64,000 nt of DNA from Actinostola sp. cb2023 (lineage: Eukaryota > Cnidaria > Anthozoa > Actiniaria > Actinostolidae). The number at the start of each line of letters is the position of its first letter. Position 1 is the first letter of the stretch. This document shows, one piece after another, positions 15,001 to 28,303 of the stretch. Location of the stretch: positions 1 through 64,000 of the forward strand of contig JAUJYZ010000250.1 of NCBI GenBank assembly GCA_033675265.1. The letters are read 5' to 3'. The notes below the pieces were generated by a model. That model saw nothing but the letters and a program-made list of their open reading frames with translations. It was not told the origin of the DNA and did not search any database. The translations under genes were made by a program, and so were the position numbers.

Positions 15001-18000
15001 ATATGGGGAGGGTTTATAGACGGGGACTGGGGAGGGTTTATATAGGGGGAGGTTTTTTATAGACGGGGACTGGGGAGGGTTTATATAAGGGGAGGGTTTA
15101 TAGACGGGGACTGGGGAGGGTTTATATATGGGGAGGGTTTATAGACGGGGACTGGGGAGGGTTTATATAAGGGGAGGGTTTATAGACGGGGACTGGGGAG
15201 GGAGGGTTTATATAAGGGGAGGGTTTATAGACGGGGGACTGGGAGGGTTTAGGGAAGGGGGTTTATATACGGGGACTGGGGAGGGTTTATAGACGGGGAC
15301 TGGGGAGGGTTTATATAAGGGGAGGGTTTATAGACGGGGACTGGGGAGGGTTTATATAAGGGGAGGGTTTATAGACGGGGACTGGGGAGGGTTTATATAA
15401 GGGGAGGGTTTATAGACGGGGACTGGGGAGGGTTTATATAAGGGGAGGGGGGGTTTATAGACTGGGGGGGACTGGGGAGGGTTTATATAAGGGGAGGGTT
15501 TATAGACGGGGACTGGGGAGGGTTTATATAAGGGGAGGGTTTATAGACGGGGACTGGGGAGGGTTTATATATAAGGGGAGGGTTTATAGACGGGGGACTG
15601 GGGAGGTTTTTATATAGGGGACTGGGGTTTTAGACGGGGACTGGGGGGGTTTACTGGGGAGGGTTTATATAGATGGGGACTGGGGGGTTTTATAGACTGG
15701 GAGGGGGGACTGGGGACGGGGACTGGGGGAGGGTTTATATAAGGGGAGGGTTTATAGACGGGGAGGGGAGGACGGGGACTGGGACTGGGGGTTTATATAA
15801 GGGGAGGGTTTATAGACGGGGACTGGGGAGGGTTTATATAAGGGAGGGTTTATAGACGGGGACTGGGGAGGGTTTATATAAGGGGGGAGGGTTTATAGAG
15901 GGGAGGGGACTGGGGAGGGTTTATATAAGGGGAGGGTTTATAGACGGGGACTGGGGGAGGTTTTATATAAGGGGAGGGTTTATAGACGGGGACTGGGGAG
16001 GGTTTATATATGGGGAGGGTTTATAGACGGGGACTGGGGAGGGTTTATATAAGGGGAGGGGTTTTATAGACGGGGGGACTGGGGGGGTTTATATAAGGAG
16101 GGTTTATAGACGGGGACTGGGGGGGGTTTATATAGGGGGGAGGGTTTATAGACGGGGACTGGGGGGAGGGTTTATATGGGGGGAGGGTTTATAGACGGGG
16201 GACTGGGGAGGGTTTATACGGGGAGGGGAGGGTTTATAGACGGGGACTGGGGAGGGTTTATATAAGGGGAGGGTTTATAGACGGGGACTGGGGAGGGGGT
16301 TTATATAAGGGGAGGGTTTATAGACGGGGACTGGGGAGGGTTTATATAAGGGGAGGGTTTATAGACGGGGACTGGGGAGGGTTTTATATATGGGGAGGGT
16401 TTATAGACGGGGACTGGGGAGGGTTTATATAAGGGGAGGGTTTATAGACGGGGACTGGGGAGGGTTTTATATAAGGGGAGGGTTTATAGACGGGGACTGG
16501 GGAGGGGTTTATATAAGGGAGGGTTTATAGACGGGGACTGGGGGGTTTATATAAGGGGAGGGTTTATAGACGGGGACTGGGGGGGAGGGTTTATATATGG
16601 GGAGGGTTTATAGACGGGGACTGGGGAGGGTTTATATAGACGGGGGGGAGGGTTTATAGACGGGGACTGGGGAGGGTTTATATAAGGGGAGGGTTTATAG
16701 ACGGGGACTGGGGAGGGTTTATATAAGGGGAGGGTTTATAGACGGGGACTGGGGAGGGTTTATATAAGGGGAGGGTTTATAGACGGGGACTGGGGAGGGT
16801 TTTTATATAAGGGGAGGGTTTATAGACGGGGACTGGGGAGGGTTTATATAAGGGGAGGGTTTATAGACGGGGACTGGGGAGGGTTTATATAAGGGGAGGG
16901 TTTATAGACGGGGACTGGGGAGGGTTTATATAAGGGGAGGGTTTATATAGAGGGGACTGGGGAGGGTTTATATAGGGGCAGGTTTATAGACGGGGACTGG
17001 GGGGGTTTATATAGGGGAGGGTTTATAGACGGGGACTGGGGAGGGTTTATATAAGGGGAGGGTTTATAGACGGGGACTGGGAGGGTTTATATAAGGGGAG
17101 GGTTTATAGACGGGGACTGGGGAGGGTTTTTATATATAAGGGGAGGGTTTATAGACGGGGACTGGGGAGGGTTTATATAGGGGGAGTTTTTATAGACGGG
17201 GACTGGGGAGGGTTTTATATAAGGGGAGGGTTTATAGACGGGGACTGGGGAGGGTTTATATAGGGGGAGGGTTTATAGACGGGGACTGGGGAGGGTTTAT
17301 ATAAGGGGGAGGGTTTATAGACGGGGACTGGGGAGGGTTTATATAAGGGGAGGGTTTATAGACGGGGAGGGGGGAGGGTTTATATAAGGGGAGGGTTTTT
17401 ATAGACGGGGACTGGGGAGGGTTTTATATAAGGGGAGGGTTTATAGACGGGGACTGGACGGGGGGTTTATATAGGGGAGGGTTTATAGACGGGGACTGGG
17501 GAGGGGTTTATATAAGGGGAGGGTTTATAGACGGGGACTGGGGAGGGGTTTATATAAGGGAGGGTTTATAGACTGGGGGACTGGGGAGGGTTTATATAAG
17601 GGGAGGGTTTATAGACGGGGACTGGGGAGGGTTTATATATGGGGAGGGTTTTATAGACGGGGACTGGGGAGGTTTTTGGGGAGGGTTTATATAGACGGGG
17701 ACTGGGGAGGGTTTATATAAGGGGAGGGTTTATAGACGGGGACTGGGGAGGGTTTTATATAGGGGGAGGTTTATAGACGGGGACTGGGGAGGGTTTATAT
17801 AAGGGAGGGTTTATAGACGGGGACTGGGAGGGTTTATATAAGGGGAGGGTTTATAGACGGGGACTGGGGGGGTTTTATATATGGGGGAGGGTTTTTATAC
17901 GGGGGGGGGAGGGTTTTATATAGGGGAGGGTTTATAGACGGGACTGGGGGTTTATATAAGGGGAGGGTTTATAGACGGGGACTGGGGAGGGTTTATATAT

Positions 18001-21000
18001 GGGGAGGGTTTATAGACGGGGACTGGGGAGGGTTTATATAAGGGAGGGTTTATAGACGGGGACTGGGGAGGGTTTATATATGGGGAGGGTTTATAGACGG
18101 GGACTGGGGAGGGTTTATATAGGGGGAGGGTTTATAGACGGGGACTGGGGAGGGTTTATATAAGGGGAGGGTTTTATAGACGGGACTGGGGGGAGGGTTT
18201 ATATAAGGGGAGTTTTTATAGACGGGGACTGGGGAGGGTTTATAGGGGGGGAGGGTTTATAGACGGGGACTGGGGAGGGTTTATATAAGGGGAGGGTTTA
18301 TAGACGGGGACTGGGGAGGGTTTATATAAGGGGAGGTTTTTATAGACGGGGACTGGGGAGGGGAGGGTTTATATAAGGGGAGGGTTTATAGACGGGGACT
18401 GGGGAGGGTTTATATAGGGGAGGGTTTATAGACGGGGACTGGGGAGGGTTTATATAAGGGGAGGGTTTATAGACGGGGACTGGGGAGGGTTTATATAAGG
18501 GGAGGGTTTATAGACGGGGACTGGGGAGGGTTTATATAAGGGGAGGGTTTATAGACGGGGACTGGGGAGGGTTTATATAAGGGACTGGGGAGGGTTTATA
18601 GACGGGGGACTGGGGAGGGTTTATATAAGGGGAGGGTTTTTATAGACGGGGACTGGGGAGGGTTTATATAAGGGGAGGGTTTATAGACGGGGGACTGGGG
18701 AGGTTTTATATAAGGGGAGGGTTTATAGACGGGGACTGGGGAGGGTTTATATAAGGGGGAGGGTTTATAGACGGGGACTGGGGAGGTTTTTATATAAGGG
18801 GAGGGTTTATAGACGGGGACTGGGGGAGGGTTTATATAAGGGGGAGGGTTTATAGACGGGGACTGGGGAGGGTTTATATACGGGGGGAGGGTTTTACGGG
18901 GACTGGGGAGGGTTTATAGGGGACTGGGGAGGGTTTATATAAGGGGAGGGTTTATAGACGGGGACTGGGGAGGGTTTTATATAAGGGGAGGGTTTATAGA
19001 CGGGGACTGGGGAGGGTTTATATAAGGGGAGGGTTTATAGACGGGGACTGGGGAGGGTTTATATAGGGGAGGGTTTATAGACGGGGACTGGGGAGGGTTT
19101 ATATAAGGGGAGGGTTTATAGACGGGGACTGGGAGGGGGGGGAGGGTTTATAACGGGGACTGGGGAGGTTTTATAGAAGGGGGAGGGTTTATAGACGGGG
19201 ACTGGGGAGGGTTTATATAAGGGGAGGGTTTTTTAGACGGGGACGGGGACTGGGAGGGTTTATATAAGGGGAGGGTTTTTATAGACGGGGACTGGGGAGG
19301 GTTTATATAAGGGGAGGGTTTATAGACGGGGACTGGGGAGGGTTTATATAGGGGAGGGTTTATAGACGGGGACTGGGGAGGGTTTATATAAGGGGAGGGT
19401 TTATAGACGGGGACTGGGGGGAGGGTTTATATAGGGGAGGGTTTATAGACGGGGACTGGGGAGGGTTTATATAAGGGGAGGGTTTATAGACGGGGACTGG
19501 GGAGGTTTTTTATAAGGGGAGGTTTTATACGGGACGGGGACTGGGGGGGGTTTATATAAGGGGAGGGTTTATAGACGGGGACTGGGGAGGGGGAGGTTTA
19601 TAAGGGGAGGGTTTATAGACGGGGACTGGGGAGGTTTTTATATAAGGGGAGGGTTTATAGACGGGGACTGGGGAGGGTTTATATAAGGGGAGGGTTTATA
19701 GACGGGGACTGGGGAGGGTTTATATAAGGGGGGAGGGTTTATAGGGGGGACTGGGGGGGACTGGGGAGGGTTTATATAAGGGGAGGGTTTATAGACGGGG
19801 ACTGGGGAGGGTTTATATAAGGGGAGGGTTTATAGACGGGGACTGGGGAGGGTTTTATATAAGGGGAGGGTTTATAGACGGGGACTGGGGAGGGTTTATA
19901 TAAGGGGAGGGTTTATAGACGGGGACTGGGGAGGGTTTTTATATAAGGGGAGGGTTTATAGACGGGGACTGGGGAGGGTTTATATAAGGGGAGGGTTTAT
20001 AGACGGGGACTGGGGAGGGTTTATATATGGGGAGGGTTTATAGACGGGGACTGGGGAGGGTTTATATATAGGGGAGGGTTTATAGACGGGGACTGGGGAG
20101 GGTTTATATAAGGGGAGGGTTTATAGACGGGGACTGGGGAGGGTTTATATAAGGGGAGGGTTTATAGACGGGGACTGGGGAGGGTTTATATAAGGGGAGG
20201 GTTTATAGACGGGGACTGGGGAGGGTTTATATAAGGGGAGGGTTTATAGACGGGGACTGGGGAGGGTTTTTATATAAGGGGAGGGTTTATAGACGGGGAC
20301 TGGGGGACTGGGGAGGGTTTATATAAGGGGAGGGTTTATAGACGGGGACTGGGGAGGGTTTATATATGGGGAGGGTTTATAGACGGGGACTGGGGAGGGT
20401 TTATATAAGGGGAGGGTTTATAGACTGGGGGACTGGGGAGGGTTTATATAAGGGGAGGGTTTTTATAGACGGGGACTGGGGGGGTTTTATATAAGGGAGG
20501 GTTTATAGACGGGGACTGGGGAGGGTTTATATAAGGGGAGGGTTTATAGACGGGGACTGGGGAGGGTTTATATAAGGGGAGGGTTTATAGACGGGGACTG
20601 GGGAGGGTTTTTATATAAGGGGAGGGTTTATAGACGGGGACTGGGGAGGGTTTATATATGGGGAGGGTTTATAGACGGGGACTGGGGAGGTTTTTATATA
20701 GGGGAGGGTTTATAGACGGGGACTGGGGAGGTTTATATATGGGGAGGGTTTATAGACGGGGACTGGGGAGGGTTTATATAAGGGGAGGGTTTATAGACGG
20801 GGACTGGGGAGGGTTTATATAAGGGAGGGTTTATAGACGGGGACTGGGGGGAGGGTTTATATATGGGGAGGGTTTATAGACGGGGACTGGGGGGAGGGTT
20901 TATATAAGGGGAGGGTTTATAGACGGGGACTGGGGAGGGTTTATATAAGGGGAGGGTTTATAGACGGGGGGACTGGGGGGTTTATATATGGGGAGGGTTA

Positions 21001-24000
21001 TAGGTTTACTGGGGAGGGTTTATATAAGGGGAGGGTTTATAGACGGGGACTGGGGAGGGTTTATATAAGGGGAGGGTTTATAGACGGGGACTGGGGAGGG
21101 TTTTATATAAGGGGAGGGTTTATAGACGGGGACTGGGGAGGGTTTATATAAGGGGAGGGTTTATAGACGGGGACTGGGGAGGGTTTATATAGGGGAGGGT
21201 TTATAGACGGGGACTGGGGAGGGTTTATATAAGGGGAGGGTTTTATAGACGGGGACTGGGGAGGGTTTATATACGGGGGGGAGGGTTTATAGACGGGGAC
21301 TGGGGAGGGTTTATATAAGGGGAGGGTTTATAGACGGGGACTGGGGAGGGTTTATATATAGGGGAGGGTTTATAGACGGGGACTGGGGAGGGTTTATATA
21401 AGGGGAGGGTTTATAGACGGGGACTGGGGAGGGTTTATATAAGGGGAGGGTTTATTATAGACTGGGGGGATAAGGGGAGGGTTTATAGACGGGGGAGGGT
21501 TTATATAAGGGGAGGGTTTATAGACGGGGACTGGGGAGGGTTTATATAAGGGGAGGGTTTATAGACGGGGACTGGGGAGGGTTTATATATGGGGAGGGTT
21601 TATATAGACGGGGACTGGGGAGGGTTTATATAAGGGGAGGGTTTATAGACGGGGACTGGGGAGGTTTTATATAAGGGGAGGGTTTATAGACGGGGACTGG
21701 GGAGGGTTTATATAAGGGGAGGGTTTATAGACGGGGACTGGGGAGGGTTTATATATGGGGAGGGTTTATAGACGGGGACTGGGTTTATACGGGGACTGGG
21801 GGGTTTATATAAGGGGAGGGTTTATAGACGGGGACTGGGGAGGGTTTATATAAGGGGAGGGTTTATAGACGGGGACTGGGGAGGGTTTATATATGGGGGA
21901 GGGTTTATAGACGGGGACTGGGGAGGGTTTATATATAAGGGGAGGGTTTAGACGGGGACTGGGGACTGGGGGGTTTACGGGGACTGGGGAGGGTTTATAA
22001 CTGGGGAGGGTTTATAGACGGGGACTGGGGAGGGTTTATATATAAGGGGAGGGTTTATATAGACGGGGACGGGGGGAGGGTTTATATAAGGGGAGGGTTT
22101 ATAGACGGGGGACTGGGAGGGTTTATATAAGGGGAGGGTTTATAGACGGGGACTGGGGGAGGTTTTTATAGAGGGTTTATAGACGGGGACTGGGGAGGGT
22201 TTATATAAGGGGAGGGTTTATAGACGGGGACGGGGACTGGGGAGGGTTTATAGATATATATGGGGAGGTTTATAGACGGGGACTGGGGACTATAAGGGGA
22301 GGGTTTATAGACGGGACTGGGGAGGTTTTTATAGGGGAGGGGGAGGGGGACTGGGGGAGGGTTTATATAAGGGGAGGGTTTATAGACGGGGACTGGGGAG
22401 GGTTTATATAAGGGGAGGGTTTATAGACGGGGACTGGGGAGGGTTATATATAAGGGGAGGGTTTATAGACGGGGACTGGGGAGGGTTTATATAAGGGGAG
22501 GGTTTATAGACTGGGGGGGACTGGGGTTTTTATAGACGGGGGGTTTATATAAGGGGAGGGTTTATAGACGGGGACTGGGGAGGTTTTTATAAGGGGAGGG
22601 TTTATAGACGGGGACTGGGGAGGTTTTATATAAGGGGAGGGTTTATAGACGGGGACTGGGGGTTTTATATAAGGGGAGGGTTTTATAGACGGGGACTGGG
22701 GAGGGTTTATATAAGGGGAGGGTTTATAGACGGGGACTGGGGAGGGTTTATATATGGGGAGGGTTTATAGACGGGGACTGGGGAGGGTTTATATAAGGGC
22801 AGGGTTTATAGACGGGGACTGGGGAGGGTTTATATAAGGGGAGGGTTTTTATAGACGGGGACTGGGGAGGGTTTATATAACTGGGGAGGGTTTATAGACG
22901 GGGACTGGGGAGGGTTTATATAAGGGGAGGGTTTATAGACGGGGACTGGGGAGGGTTTATATAAGGGGAGGGTTTATAGACGGGGACTGGGACTGGGGGG
23001 GGTTTATATAAGGGGAGGGTTTATAGACGGGGACTGGGGAGGGTTTATAGGGGAGGGTTTATACTGGGGACTGGGAGGGTTTATATAAGGGGAGGGTTTA
23101 TAGACGGGGACTGGGGAGGGTTTATATATAGGGGAGGGTTTATAGACGGGGACTGGGGAGGGTTTATATAAGGGGAGGGTTTATAGACGGGGACTGGGGA
23201 GGGTTTTTATAGGGGAGGGTTTATAGACGGGGACTGGGGGGTTTATATAAGGGGAGGGTTTATAGACGGGGACTGGGGAGGGTTTATATAAGGGGGAGGG
23301 TTTATAGACGGGGACTGGGGAGGGTTTATATAAGGGGAGGGTTTATAGACGGGGACTGGGGAGGGTTTATATAAGGGGAGGGTTTATAGACGGGGACTGG
23401 GGAGGTTTTTATATAGGGAGGGTTTATAGACGGGGACTGGGGAGGGTTTATATAAGGGAGGGTTTATAGACGGGGACTGGGGAGGGTTTATATAAGGGGA
23501 GGGTTTATAGACGGGGACTGGGGAGGGTTTATATAAGGGGAGGGTTTATAGACGGGGGACTGGGGAGGGGATAAGGGAGGGGACGGGACTGGGGAGGGTT
23601 TATATAAGGGGAGGGTTTATAGACGGGGACTGGGGAGGGTTTTATATAAGGGGAGGGTTTATAGACGGGGACTGGGGAGGGTTTATATAAGGGGAGGGTT
23701 TATAGACGGGGACTGGGGAGGGTTTATATATGGGGGGGTTTATAGAAGGGGAGGGTTTATATAAGGGGAGGGGACGGGGACTGGGGAGGGTTTATATAAG
23801 GGGAGGGTTTATAGACGGGGACTGGGGAGGGTTTATATAAGGGGAGGGTTTATAGACGGGGACTGGGGAGGGTTTATATACGGGGGGAGGGTTTATAGAC
23901 GGGGACTGGGGAGGGTTTTATATATGGGGAGGGTTTATAGACGGGGACTGGGGAGGGTTTATATAAGGGGAGGGTTTATAGACGGGGACTGGGGAGGGTT

Positions 24001-24860
24001 TATATAAGGGGAGGGTTTATAGACGGGGACTGGGGAGGGTTTATATAAGGGGAGGGTTTATAGACGGGGACTGGGGAGGGTTTATATAAGGGAGGGTTTA
24101 TAGACGGGGGGGGGACTGGGGAGGGTTTATATAAGGGGAGGGTTTATAGACGGGGACTGGGGAGGGTTTATATATGGGGAGGGTTTATAGACGGGGACTG
24201 GGGAGGGTTTATATAAGGGGAGGGTTTATAGACGGGGACTGGGGGGGGGGGGGAGGTTTATATAAGGGGAGGGTTTATAGACGGGGACTGGGGAGGGTTT
24301 ATATAAGGGGAGGGTTTATAGACGGGGACTGGGGAGGGTTTATATAAGGGGAGGGTTTATAGACGGGGACTGGGAGGGTTTTATATATAAGGGGAGGGTT
24401 TTATAGACGGGGACTGGGGAGGGTTTATATATAGGGGGGAGGGTTTATAGACGGGGACTGGGGAGGGTTTATATAAGGGGAGGGTTTATAGACGGGGACT
24501 GGGGAGGGTTTATAGGGGTTTATATAGACGGGGGGAGGTTTTTATAGAGGGGGGACTGGGGACTGGGAGGGTTTATATAAGGGGAGGGTTTATAGACGGG
24601 GACTGGGGAGGGTTTTATATATAAGGGACTGGGGAGGGTTTATATAAGGGTTTATAGACGGGGACTGGGGAGGGGACTGGGGAGGGTTTATATAAGGGGA
24701 GGGTTTATAGACGGGGACTAAAAGGGAGGGGGATATATGACGGGGGAGGGTTTATAGACGGGGACTGGGGACGGGTTGACGGAATAAGGGGAGGGTTTAT
24801 AGACGGGATGACGGGGGAGGGTTTATATAAGGGGAAAAGGGTTTATAAACGGGGACTGAC
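1..24860 (+). repeat. 41-bp G-rich satellite array, about 600 units
   Basis: The basic unit is about 41 bp. It joins a half containing GACGGGGACTGGGGAGGG to a half containing TATATAAGGGGAGGG, and each half ends in the shared core GGGTTTATA, so the unit is itself an ancient imperfect dimer. The plus strand is almost free of C (mainly in GAC and ACT), giving extreme strand asymmetry. Each unit has about five G-runs of three or more, so quadruplex folding of the G strand is plausible. Variation is mostly G-run and T-run length, partial units, and recurring variants such as TATATATGGGG and AAGGGCAGGG scattered over the array. I see no regular higher-order period. The array continues past the left edge and becomes irregular from about 24,715. 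Open frames inside it are meaningless. A subtelomeric or centromeric location is possible but not shown. Confidence 0.98.
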
Positions 24861-25890
24861 GGAATATGTACACATGTCCTCACTGGTTTTTCTAAACACA
24901 ACTTTATTCTCGAGAATATTCAAAGACTATACTTAAAATCGGCTCGCAACAACACCCAACATATTGTTGGCAGTTGTTGTTCGACGTTGGCGGTTGTGCT
25001 CAAACTTCACCCAACAAGTTCCCTTCAACAGGATGTTAACACTTTAAAATGGGCCTAACGCTTGATATTGTTAATCAACAATGTTTGAAGCGTTTGTTAA
25101 ATGATATATATATCAATTAATTACAAATTATGACAGGTTTCAAAAATATTCAATGTATATACAATTGTCATCAAGCAATGTCCATTATCATCTTAATTTT
25201 AAGAGTTATCTTATTGATGTAGATAACATGCAACCTTAACTGAAACCAAAATAAATGTTATCTCACACCATCAGAAAATACAATCACTCAGAGAGCATAT
25301 TTGCCGTTGTATATTTGGCGGTATTCCACTATTCCTTCCCATCATACCTTGCAGCAAGATGTACTTTCCCTGATATTTTCTATGACGTGAGATAACATAG
25401 ATATTATTATACCTTTTACTCATTATCTCGCTTCTCATTGAATAACAATATTCTGTAGTGAAATATCAAGACCTTTTATATCCACTCGGAATATTTATTC
25501 CAAAACAAAACTTGAGGGTGTTATTCTTCGCTACTGTTTCTGAACATAAAATGCTTCGAATACAAGACAAATTTAACGTTTAGTGCTCAATGCTTGGGTT
25601 TTGGTAAAACAAAATCAGTAAAATGAGCTCACCAAAATAAAAAGAACACATGATAAAAGAAGAGTTAAATAAAAGATTAAGAAAATTCTGCCTGTCACGT
25701 TAGCAAGAAAACTAATGGGCATTATTTCAACAAAACAAACTCAGCTTATTGTTTTAGCTACACGAATTGGGATACTGTTCGTCTTAGGCATTAGTCAATA
25801 TCACCTCGAATTCAGTTTATATGTGTAAATATGCAAATATATTCACTTCGCCTTCGTGAGGAATAATTGGAAATTGTTAAAACAATCATT
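24861..25890. other. gene-free AT-rich stretch beside the satellite
   Basis: I see no coding region. At 24,945-25,040 there are repeated CAACAA/TTGTTG motifs in inverted arrangement (for example CCAACATATTGTTGG), which look like the remains of a small foldback repeat. The rest is ordinary AT-rich sequence up to the stop codon of the transposase relic. Confidence 0.6.
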
Positions 25891-28303
25891 TCATACACCG
25901 AACTCACTCTCAAGGTGTTTCAGATGTATGTCATCCATCTGCTGCTTATCTTGGGCTGTTATATCAAGTTGTGGGTAGAACTTCTTACCATGAGCCTGTT
26001 GGATGCACGCCTTTTTAGGATGGTAGTGAACTGGCTCAGGTTTGATTGACATCCGTAGTCCACCATTAGGATCTGGGATTTGCCTCAACTCTAACCTGGC
26101 CAGAACAAAATCCCAGGGCGCTGGAGGAACGACTTCCGGCAAATTCTTCTGAGGCCTCGGGCGGATATCTTGCCGACAGCCATAACATCTGTACACCCTG
26201 GTATTCCTAAGCCATTTTACTTTGAAAGTAGTGGTGTCCAGAACAGGTCTAGTGATGGGATCAGCCAGTGTTCTTTGAGAATACTCTGCAGTTGATCTTG
26301 TTGTAGGCTGCTTGCTACGTACTCGTTTCCTCTGGCCATCTCCTGGTTTACCGCCGACCGATTTTGGTATATTTCTGTAGGCACATTCAGTCAAATTGCT
26401 GGACTGCTTTTGTTTGGATGACTTTTGTTGAACTTGGTTAGCAGCTTCGATGGTCAGTCGATGGACCTTGCTGTTAATTTTTTCCTTTTGTGAATGAGAT
26501 TTGCCAACGTACTCACAAAATGGTACCTCCAGTTCGCGACGAAACTGTTGGGCGACCTTATAGGGACCTTCGTCAACGACAGCCCTTTCCGCGTTTCTTT
26601 CTTCCTCTTCTGAAATGGACTTCATAAGGTCTACAATTTCAGTCCAAGTCAACTTCCTGTCTCCATACGTGCGCACTTTTCGGGCTTTAATGCGTTGGTG
26701 CTTCGATTCAGCCGCATTATTGTAAAAGAAGTTTTCTCCAAGACCAGCACGCCTTCTAACGGGGGCAATCATGTTCTTCTTCATGTCTTGTGATACATGT
26801 GTCACAAAGTATCTGTAGAACTTTGCTTCGTTTGAATCTGAAAGACCTCTGACTTTTTTCTCTCTCTCATTCCAAATGTCTTCTAAGCTGTCAACTTTTC
26901 TGTCAAAGTCCTCACAACTCTCCGAATCAATAATGCCTTTCTCTTTCTTGACATCACTTCCAAAAACGTCCAGAAGAAAAGAATTTCTTTGTGCTGGAGA
27001 TATGCCAAGGGAACTGAGTTTTCTTCGACAATCATCTTCAACATGCATGACGCTTACAAGCAAGCCAAGTTGCGAGGGTGAGGTAGGGGCTCATTCCTTT
27101 CTCTACCGCTTCTTCACGGTCTGAGCCCATAAATCTAATGTTCTTAAGTTCGTTGTCAAGTCCAGTCAATGTGCCACCAAAGTATTTGAATGTGTCTGTA
27201 TCCTTTCTTGTGTGGATAAGTGTTGGACCAAGTAGGAGTGGAGGTTTTCCAGTTGTTCTGTCTTCGAGTAGTAAGTGCCTGTATGTTGTGGGTGTTAAAT
27301 AAAAATCTCCGATGTTGAACGTTGTGTCGATATAAAGTATTGAGCATGTGTCAGTCGTATTAGCACAAAACCGTTTTACGTCTCGAACTTGCCTATCAGA
27401 GGTCACCACACAAGCAGGGCTGGGAGCGACTTGCAAGCGTCGGATATATATCTTACCCGACTCCTCTTCCTCTTTTGACTTAAGCGTCAGATCATACAGG
27501 GAATCTGAACTGCAGATATTTTTGCCTTTATATTTTACATTCTCCACTTGTTTTCGGTTCCTTGGAATGCTTGAGATGCTGCAAGCATTAAGCAGTCCCC
27601 CAGCTTCTTCAAATATTCGGTCGTAAACTTGGGATGGCGAGGCGCTCGACTTTACATTGGCTTTTATGCTTTCCAAGATTCCAGGTCAGTTTTGTTCTGT
27701 GGTAGTCTTTCTCTGAGTTTGCCTGATTACCGTGAGACTTTCCGTTAATTGCATGTTGGTGTCCATGGAAGCTGTACTGGACAAGTATGTAGCGCCCTCT
27801 TTTGAACTTACTGCCATCATACCTAGCAATTTCGTACATTCTTCGATTGAAATCTTGGTGCTTGCTATGCTTCCAGTAGGTTCTTTTTAGGATGAGGGTA
27901 CTGTGATCAACCTTCTCTGGTTTCTTTGTTGAGCAAAATTGCATCACAGTACCCTTGTCAAGGAAATACCCAACCGAGTGGGTTCCAGTGATATTGAAAA
28001 CTCCTAGATCATCTGCTTTCCAGTCATCTGGATGCCGCATCGCTGTTGACAGGGTGTCCATCAGGATCCGGAATACGTGGTTTTCCTGGCATTTCACAGG
28101 TGGCTTCTTTGATATCTTGTCTTGAGGTGGCTCGACCAACAAAGTGGCGATGTCCAGGTTAGACAAATGCTTGATGTCATTAGCAAATTAAGATAGGGAT
28201 ATCTTTGTCGTCAAGGTAGTACAGTGTCAGTGGTTCGATGTTATTCTCATCAGACTTCTGGGATTCACTGGTCCTGCTTGAAGCACTGTCGTTCGCGAAG
28301 CTA
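25891..28303 (-). pseudogene. MULE-type DDE transposase, frameshifted
   Basis: Three overlapping minus-strand frames (28,166-27,609, 27,676-27,038, 27,063-25,891) read as one protein broken by frameshifts near 27,670 and 27,060. A further break lies near 28,185, upstream of which matching coding sequence continues to about 28,303, next to an acceptor-like TATTGTAG. The middle frame has YIDTTFN and, about 65 residues later, GSDREEAV. The last frame has NNAAESKHQ. These fit the D, D and E of a Mutator-like (MULE) DDE transposase, the enzyme that cuts and joins transposon ends. The C-terminal part has a possible zinc site (CYGC followed by HYHPKKAC). All three acidic residues are present, but the gene cannot make one protein as read. 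I saw no clear terminal inverted repeats. It could be a domesticated gene with sequencing indels, but decay is more likely. Confidence 0.75.

Noticed and set aside
15673..15855. Open frame rich in Gly inside the satellite
   Set aside because: It is only the satellite read in one frame; period and composition explain it fully.
1..24860. CRISPR array
   Set aside because: Units are contiguous, with no unique spacers, and the window is clearly animal DNA with spliced genes.
1..24860. Telomere
   Set aside because: GGGTTTATA resembles telomeric words, but the 41-bp unit is not a short telomerase-type repeat and no TTAGGG run is present.
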